In this document: positions 55,926 through 64,000 of the stretch, one piece after another
Position numbering within the stretch: the stretch's first letter is position 1
Layout of the letters: every line of letters begins with the position of its first letter
From: Albugo candida
Lineage: Eukaryota > Oomycota > Peronosporomycetes > Albuginales > Albuginaceae
Assembly (NCBI GenBank): GCA_905220665.1
Contig: CAJNAR010000178.1
Coordinates: 212,209-276,208, forward strand
DNA length: 64,000 nt
Direction: 5' to 3'
Translations under genes and position numbers: made by a program
The notes under the pieces: generated by a model
Databases searched by the model: none
Told to the model about the DNA's origin: nothing
The model's input: only the letters and a program-made list of their open reading frames with translations

Positions 55926-56489
55926 GGTGTGCGTGTGGGAGGTTTCATTGTCATACCATGAATGGATCCCGTGGCTGTAACCTCGAAGCACTGGTGTGCA
56001 ATGAAGCGTCAGATATCATTGCATGCAAATGTCGATATACGAATCGCAATAGGCCTTGGCCTTCAACTTCGAGAAGTCATAGCGTAGTTTGCGTACCAAA
56101 CGTACATCGGCTACATAGCCCCTTGCTCAAAAGCGTCAATACTATGCAATCGCCGCACGCGCTGCACCCAGTGCTCAAACGCTTCTTAGTTATCGAATTC
56201 CGACTCTCTTGGGTGGGGACGACAGGAACGGTCCTCCATGAGGGTAGAGTTGCACCGTGGGCTTGATCATTTAACCTTAACAGGTAATGATCCAAGGGTA
56301 TGATATGTGAGGTCAAATATCGCTCACGTAGAGCTTGATGTGCCTTCGCTTTGCTAGGCGTCGCTGCCTCGGGTTTGATGATCTACCCTGCCAGTGATTG
56401 GCCTGCAACTTGTCTAAGGCTTTCATCAATGCCGGGCGGCAGATAATATCCCTATCTGACCTTTAAAGATGGCAGGGTCCTTATTCGTG
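55926..56489 (-). other. Junction region between retroelement and satellite
   Basis: An open minus frame 56316-56077 (LDHYLLRLNDQAHGATLPSW) may be a relic of another repeat; no family named. I could not detect a 3' LTR here. The satellite homology starts at about 56490. Confidence 0.3.
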
Positions 56490-59400
56490 TGCAAGCACTG
56501 GGACCGATTGCAAAAACCAGAGATAAAGTAAACCTGATCTGGTTGTCATCGTGGAAACGGCAACGCTCCTGGTCACCGATCAATAATGCTCTCTCCATGC
56601 GGGGGAATGCTTGAGTCTTTCTTAAACGACTCGCTTTATCCCTTTCATTTCTATCAAATGAATCAATAAAAATGCCCGAAAAAAATGTGATGTGGTGGAA
56701 TACGAAAAGAATAATGAAATCACGTATACAATTTATTTGCATTTTTCTGCAATACTGATATGAAAACAGATACGTAATGTCGTTTGCACTCCAATCTAGA
56801 CCCTTCTCGCCTGACATGTGATAATGGAGAATATGCTTTGAGATGCGTGAGTGGATGTGACTCTTTGATCATACCTCCGATATTTTTGTACGTTACAAAT
56901 ACATACGATAGCTGGGACTGATTGCACAAACCCAGAGATAAAGATAACCTGATCTGGTTGTCATCGTGGAAACGGTAACGCACCTGGTCACCGAACAATA
57001 ATGTTCTCTGTATGCGGGGGAATGCTTGCGTCTTTTATAAACATCTCGCTTTTTCAGTTTTTTTTTTAAAAATAAATCAATAAAAAAGCCCGAAAAAAGA
57101 GTGATTTGGTGCAGCACGAAAAGAATATCGAAATCACGTATACAATTTATTGCATTTTTCTGCAATACCAATAGGAGAAAAAATATCTAATGTCGTTTGA
57201 ACCCCAATCTGGACCCATCTCGGATGACATGTGATGATGAACGATATGCTTTAAGATGCGTGAGTGGATCTGATTGTTTGATCATACCTCCGATATTCTT
57301 TTATGTTCCAAGTACGTACGATTGCTTGGACCGATTGCAAAAACCCAGAGATAAAGTAAACCTGATCTTGTTGTCATCGTGGAAACGGCAACGTCCCACC
57401 TGGTCACCGAACAATAATGTTCTCTGTATGCGGGGGAATGATTGCGTCTTTTATAAACATCTCGCTTTTTCAGTTTTTTTTTTAAAAATAAATCAATAAA
57501 AAAGCCCGAAAAAAGAGTGATTTGGTGCAGCACGAAAAGAATATCGAAATCACGTATACAATTTATTGCATTTTTCTGCAATACCAATAGGAGAAAAAAT
57601 ATCTAATGTCGTTTGAACCCCAATCTAGACCCATCCGGGATGACATGTGATGATGAACGATATGCTTTAAGATGCGTGAGTGGATCTGATTGTTTGATCA
57701 TACCTCCGATATTTTTGTACGTTCCAAGTACGTACGATAGCCTGGACCGATTGCAAAATCCCAGAGATATGAATGACCTTATCTGGTTGTCATCGTGGAA
57801 ACGGCAACGCACCTGGTCACCGATCAATAATGCTCTCTCTATGCGGGGAATGCTTGGGTCTTTCTTAAACGACTCGCTTTATCCCTTGCATTTCTATCAA
57901 ATGAATCAATAAAAATGCCCGAAAAAAATGTGATGTGGTGAAATACGAAAAGAATAATGAAATCACGTATACAATTTATTTGCATCTTTCTGCAATACTG
58001 ATATGAAAACAGATAAGTAATGTCGTTTGAACTCCAATCTAGACCCTTCTCGCCTGACATGTGATAATGGAGAATATGCTTTGAGATGCGTGAGTGGATG
58101 TGACTCTTTGATCATACCTCCGATATTTTTGTACGTTCCAAATACATACGATATCTGGGACTGATTGCACAAACCCAGAGATATGAATAACCTGATCTGG
58201 TTGTCATCGTGGAAACGGCAACGTCCCACCTGGTCGTCGATCATAAATGTTTTCTGTATGCGGGGGAATGCTTGGGTCTTTCTTAAACATCTCGCTTTTT
58301 CAGTTTTTTTTTTTAAAATAAATCAATAAAAAAGCCCGAAAAAAGAGTGATTTGGTGCAGCACGAAAAGAATATCGAAATCACGTATACAATTTATTGCA
58401 TTTTTCTGCAATACCAATAGGAGAAAAAATATCTAATGTCGTTTGAACCCCAATCTAGACCGATCCGGGATGACATGTGATGATGAACGATATGCTTTGA
58501 GATGCGTGAGTAGACCTGATTGTTTGATCATACCTCCGATATTTTAGTACGTTCCAAGTACATACGAGAGCTGGGACTGATTGTAAAAACCCAGAGATGA
58601 AGATAACCTGATCTGGTTGTCATCGTGGAAACGGCAACGTCCCACCTGGTCGTCGATCATAAATGTTTTCTGTATGCGGGGGAATGCTTGGGTCTTTCCT
58701 AAACATCTCGCTTTTTTAGTTTTTTTTTTAAAAATAAATCAATAAAAAAGCCCGAAAAAAGAGTGATTTGGTGCGGCACGAAAAGAAAAATGAAATCACG
58801 TATACAATTTATTTGCATTTTTCTGCAATACCAATAGGAGAAAAAATATCTAATGTCGTTTGAACCCCAATCTAGACCGATCCGGGATGACATGTGATGA
58901 TGGAGGATATCCTTCGAGATGCGTGAGTGGATCTGATTCTTTGATCATACCTCCGATATTTTAGTACGTTCCAAGTACATACGAGAGCTGGGACTGATTG
59001 CAAAAACCCAGAGATATGAATGCCCTTATCTGGTTGTCATCGTGGAAACGGCAACGCTCCTGGTCACCGATCAATAATGATCTCTGTATGCGGGGGAATG
59101 CTTGCGTCTTTCTTAAACATCTCGCTTTTTCAGTTTTTTTTTTAAAAATAAATCAATAAAAAAGCCCGAAAAAAGAGTGATTTGGTGCAGCACGAAAATA
59201 ATATCGAAATCACGTATACAATTTATTGCATTTTTCTGCAATACCAATAGGAGAAAATATATCTAATGTCGTTTGAACCCCAATCTAGACCGATCCGGGA
59301 TGACATGTGATGATGAACGATATGCTTCAAGATGCGTGAGTGGATCTGATTGTTTGATCATACTTCCGATATTTTTGTACGTTCCAAATACATACGAGAG

Positions 59401-62400
59401 CTGGGACTGATTGTAAAAACCCAGAGATGAAGATAACCTGATCTGGTTGTCATCGTGGAAACGGCAACGTCCCACCTGGTCGTCGATCATAAATGTTTTC
59501 TGTATGCGGGGGAATGCTAGGGTCTTTCCTAAACATCTCGCTTTTTTAGTTTTTTTTTTAAAAATAAATCAATAAAAAAGCCCGAAAAAAGAGTGATTTG
59601 GTGCAGCACGAAAATAATATCGAAATCACGTATACAATTTATTGCATTTTTCTGCAATACCAATAGGAGAAAATATATCTAATGTCGTTTGAACCCCAAT
59701 CTAGACCCATCCGGGATGACATGTGATGATGAACGATATGCTTTAAGATGCGTGAGTGGATCTGATTGTTTGATCATACCTCCGATATTTTTGTACGTTC
59801 CAAGTACGTACGATAGCCTGGACCGATTGCAAAATCCCAGAGATATGAATGACCTTATCTGGTTGTCATCGTGGAAACGGCAACGCACCTGGTCACCGAT
59901 CAATAATGCTCTCTCCATGCGGGGAATGCTTGAGTCTTTCTTAAACGACTCGCTTTATCTCTTTCATTTCTATCAAATGAATCAATAAAAATGCCCGAAA
60001 AAAATGTGATGTGGTGAAATACGAAAAGAATAATGAAATCACGTATACAATTTATTTGCATCTTTCTGCAATACTGATATGAAAACAGATACGTAATGTC
60101 GTTTGAACCCCAATCTAGACCATTCTCGCCTGACATGTGATAATGGAGAATATGCTTTGAGATGCGTGAGTGGATGTGACTCTTTGATCATACCTCCGAT
60201 ATTTTTGTACGTTCCAAATACATACGATAGCTGGGACTGATTGCACAAACCCAGAGATGAAGATAACCTGATCTGGTTGTCATCGTGGAAACGGCAACGT
60301 CCCACCTGGTCGTCGATCATAAATGTTTTCTGTATGCGGGGGAATGCTTGGGTCTTTCTTAAATACCTCGCTTTTTCAGTTTTTTTTTAAAAAGAAATCA
60401 ATAAAAAAGCCCGAAAAAAGAGTGATTTGGTACAGCACGAAAAGAATATCGAAATCACGTATACAATTTATTGCATTTTTTTTCTGCAATACCAATAGGA
60501 GGAAAAGTATCTAATGTCGTTTGAACCCCAATCTAGACCGATCCGGGATGACATGTGATGATGGAGGATATCCTTCGAGATGCGTGAGTGGATCTGATTC
60601 TTTGATCATAACTCCGATATTTTTGTACGTTCCAAGTACGTACGATAGCCTGGACCGATTGCAAAATCCCAGAGATATGAATGACCTTATCTGGTTGTCA
60701 TCGTGGAAACGGCAACGCACCTGGTCACCGATCAATAATGCTCTCTCCATGCGGGGAATGCTTGAGTCTTTCTTAAACGACTCGCTTTATCTCTTTCATT
60801 TCTATCAAATGAATCAATAAAAATGCCCGAAAAAAATGTGATGTGGTGAAATACGAAAAGAATAATGAAATCACGTATACAATTTATTTGCATCTTTCTG
60901 CAATACTGATTGAAAATGATTCTAATGTCGTTTGAACCCCAATCTAGAGCTGCCTGACATGTGATAATGGAGAATATGCTTTGAGATGCGTGAGTGGATG
61001 TGACTCTTTGATCATACCTCCGATATTTTTGTACGTTCCAAATACATACGATAGCTGGGACTGATTGCACAAACCCAGAGATAAAGATAACCTGATCTGG
61101 TTGTCATCGTGGAAACGGCAACGTCCCACCTGGTCGTCGATCATACATGTTTTCTGTATGCGGGGGAATGCTTGGGTCTTTCTTAAACATCTCGCTTTTT
61201 CAGTTTTTTTTTTAAAAATAAATCAATAAAAAAGCCCGAAAAAAGAGTGATTTAGTGCAGCACGAAAAGAATATCGAAATCACGTATACAATTTCTTAGA
61301 TTTTTCTGCAATACCAATAGGAGAAAAAGTATCTAATGTCGTTTGAACCCCAATCTAGACCCATCCGGGATGACATGTGATGATGAACGATATGCTTTAC
61401 GATGCGTGAGTAGACCTGATTGTTTGATCATACCTCCGATATTTTTGTACGTTCCAAATACATACGATAGCCTGGACCGATTGCAAAAACCCAGAGATAT
61501 GAATAACCTGATCTGGTTGTCATCGTGGAAACGGCAACGCTCCTGGTCACCGATCAATAATGTTCTCTGTATGCGGGGGAATGCTTGCGTCTTTTAGAAA
61601 CATCTCGCTTTTTCAGTTTTTTTTTTAAAAATAAATCAATAAAAAAGCCCGAAAAAAGAGTGATTTGGAGCAGCACGAAAAGAATCTCGAAATCACGTAT
61701 ACAATTTATTGCATTTTTCTGCAATACCAATAGGAGAAAATATATCTAATGTCGTTTGAACCCCAATCTGGACCCATCTCGGATGACATGTGATGATGAA
61801 CGATATGCTTTACGATGCGTGAGTGGATCTGATTGTTTGATCATACCTCCGATATTTTTGTACGTTCCAAGTACATACGAGAGCTGGGACTGATTGCACA
61901 AACCCAGAGATAAAGATAACCTGATCTGGTTGTCATCGTGGAAACGGCAACGTCCCACCTGGTCGTCGATCATAAATGTTTTCTGTATGCGGGGGAATGC
62001 TTGGGTCTTTCTTAAACATCTCGCTTTTTCAGTTTTTTTTTTAAAAATAAATCAATAAAAAAGCCCGAAAAAAGAGTGATTTAGTGCAGCACGAAAAGAA
62101 TATCGAAATCACGTATACAATTTCTTAGATTTTTCTGCAATACCAATAGGAGAAAAAATATCTAATGTCGTTTCAACCCCAATCTAGACCGATCCGGGAT
62201 GACATGTGATGATGGAGGATATCCTTCGAGATGCGTGAGTGGATCTGATTCTTTGATCATACCTCCGATATTTTAGTACGTTCCAAGTACATACGAGAGC
62301 TGGGACTGATTGCAAAAACCCAGAGATATGAATGCCCTTATCTGGTTGTCATCGTGGAAACGGCAACGCTCCTGGTCACCGATCAATAATGATCTCTGTA

Positions 62401-64000
62401 TGCGGGGGAATGCTTGCGTCTTTCTTAAACATCTCGCTTTTTCAGTTTTTTTTTTTAAAAATAAATCAATAAAAAAGCCCGAAAAAAGAGTGATTTGGTG
62501 CAGCACGAAAAGAATATCGAAATCACGTATACAATTTATTGCATTTTTCTGCAATACCAATAGGAGAAAAAATATCTAATGTCGTTTGAACCCCAATCTA
62601 GACCCATCCGGGATGACATGTGATGATGAACGATATGCTTTACGATGCGTGAGTAGACCTGATTGTTTGATCATACCTCCGATATTTTTGTACGTTCCAA
62701 GTACGTACGATAGCTTGGACCGATTGCAAAAACCCAGAGATATGAATGACCTTATCTGGTTGTCATCGTGGGAACGGCAACGCTCCTGGTCACCGATCAA
62801 TAATGTTCTCTGTATGCGGGGGAACGCTTGCGTCTTTTATAAACATCTCGCTTTATTCCTTTCATTTCTATCAAATGAAAAATAAAAATGCCCGAAAAAA
62901 ATGTGATGTGGTGGAATACGAAAAGAATAATGAAATCACGTATACAATTTATTTGCATTTTTCTGCAATACTGATATGAAAACAGATACGTAATGTCGTT
63001 TGAACTCCAATCTAGACCATTCTCGCCTGACATGTGATAATGGAGAATATGCTTTGAGATGCGTGAGTGGATGTGACTCTTTGATCATACCTCCGATATT
63101 TTTGTACGTTCCAAATACATACGATAGCTGGGACTGATTGCACAAACCCAGAGATAAAGATAACCTGATCTGGTTGTCATCGTGGAAACGGCAACGTCCC
63201 AACTGGTCGTCGATCATAAATGTTTTCTGTATGCGGGGGAATGCTGGTCTTTTTTGAGCATCTCGCTTGTTCAGTTTTTTTTTAAAAATAAATCAATAAA
63301 AAAGCCCGAAAAAAGAGTGATTTGGTGCAGCACGAAAAGAAAATCGAAATCACGTATACAATTTATTGCATTTTTCTGCAATACCAAAAGGAGAAAAAGT
63401 ATCTAATGTCGTTTGAACCCCAATCTAGACCGATCCGGGATGACATGTGATGATGGAGGATATCCTTCGAGATGCGTGAGTGGATCTGATTCTTTGATCA
63501 TAACTCCGATATTTTTGTACGTTCCAAGTACGTACGATAGCCTGGACCGATTGCAAAAACCCAGAGATATGAATAACCTGATCTGGTTGTCATCGTGGAA
63601 ACGGCAACGTCCCACCTGGTCGTCGATCATAAATGTTTTCTGTATGCGGGGGAATGCTTGGGTCTTTCTTAAATACCTCGCTTTTTCAGTTTTTTTTTAA
63701 AAAGAAATCAATAAAAAAGCCCGAAAAAAGAGTGATTTGGTACAGCACGAAAAGAATATCGAAATCACGTATACAATTTATTGCATTTTTCTGCAATACC
63801 AATAGGAGAAAAAGTATCTAATGTCGTTTGAACCCCAATCTAGACCCATCCGAGATGACATGTGATGATGAACGATATGCTTTAAGATGCGTGAGTGGAT
63901 CTGATTGTTTGATCATACCTCCGATATTTTAGTACGTTCCAAGTACATACGATAGCTGGGACTGATTGCACAAACCCAGAGATAAAGATAACCTGATCTG
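56490..64000. repeat. Satellite array, about 415-bp monomers, 18 copies to window end
   Basis: The landmark ATGTCGTTTGAACCCCAATCTAGAC-type segment recurs at about 56776, 57190, 57606, 58020, 58436, 58853, 59266, 59682, 60096, 60514, 60926, 61337, 61750, 62167, 62579, 62994, 63406 and 63820, i.e. every 411-418 bp. Two monomer types differ in the spacer. Type A has CGCTTTTTCAGTTTTTTTT and GAGTGATTTGGTGCAGCACG; type B has CGCTTTATCCCTTTCATTTC and ATGTGATGTGGTGAAATACG. B precedes the landmarks at 56776, 58020, 60096, 60926 and 62994; the rest are A. Each monomer contains a conserved TGATCATACCTCCGATATTT box and GGTTGTCATCGTGGAAACGG. The recurring 75-99 codon frames on both strands are by-products of the repetition. 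The array continues past the window. Confidence 0.95.

Noticed and set aside
56490..64000. Repeated 75-112 codon ORFs on both strands as a tandem gene family
   Set aside because: They occur on both strands of the same monomer, are disrupted in many copies and have no domain; they reflect repetition of one non-coding unit.
56490..64000. CRISPR-like or rDNA array
   Set aside because: Repeats are 415-bp contiguous monomers without spacers, in a eukaryotic setting, and show no 5S or other rRNA sequence.

Overview
The window is nuclear DNA from an intron-rich eukaryote, most likely an oomycete, possibly close to the white rusts (Albugo). This rests on AT-leaning compact genes with many 45-70 bp GT-AG introns, a Ty3/gypsy element with a chromodomain, an RTE/L1-like LINE, and a MULE transposase of the kind common in oomycetes. 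No bacterial, organellar or viral signature is present. Conserved genes look broken as raw open frames, but they read cleanly once short introns are removed by hand. I checked phase arithmetic exon by exon; no transcript evidence was available.

Layout. 1-3351: no recognised gene. 3352-4810 (+): six-exon GH18 di-N-acetylchitobiase-like gene. 8116-9564 (+): intronless serine palmitoyltransferase subunit 2 (LCB2). 9847-13556 (+): meiotic MutS homologue MSH5 in 23 exons. 13557-20298: gene-poor, with a LINE tail fragment at 15.32 kb and a decayed DDE transposase at 15.6-17.6 kb. 20299-20758 (+): histone-fold DNA polymerase epsilon subunit (POLE3/Dpb4-like). 22734-23396 (+): unknown ORF.

23710-31399 is the housekeeping core. 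It holds RNase Z (-) divergent from GMP synthase (+), a small unknown protein (+), MAD2 (+) convergent with signal peptidase subunit SPCS2 (-), and a D-box protein of securin-like composition (+). 31400-37000 is sparse: a candidate secreted protein, a possible coiled-coil relic, and a small minus-strand gene.

37048-44070 is a complete-length but mutated LINE (-) flanked by a 16-bp target-site duplication. It sits inside what looks like an intron of a 99-codon host gene. 44510-46987 is a decayed MULE with repeat-rich inverted ends. 49537-55925 is a decayed Ty3/gypsy element with one recognisable LTR and a 120-bp tandem repeat inside pol. 56490-64000 is a satellite array of about 415-bp monomers that runs off the window end.

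Functions represented: tRNA 3' processing, purine synthesis, spindle checkpoint and possibly cohesion control, ER protein export, sphingolipid synthesis, meiotic crossing-over and chitin-oligosaccharide turnover. These genes do not form a pathway; the window is a normal euchromatic stretch passing into repeat-rich, perhaps heterochromatic, DNA on the right.
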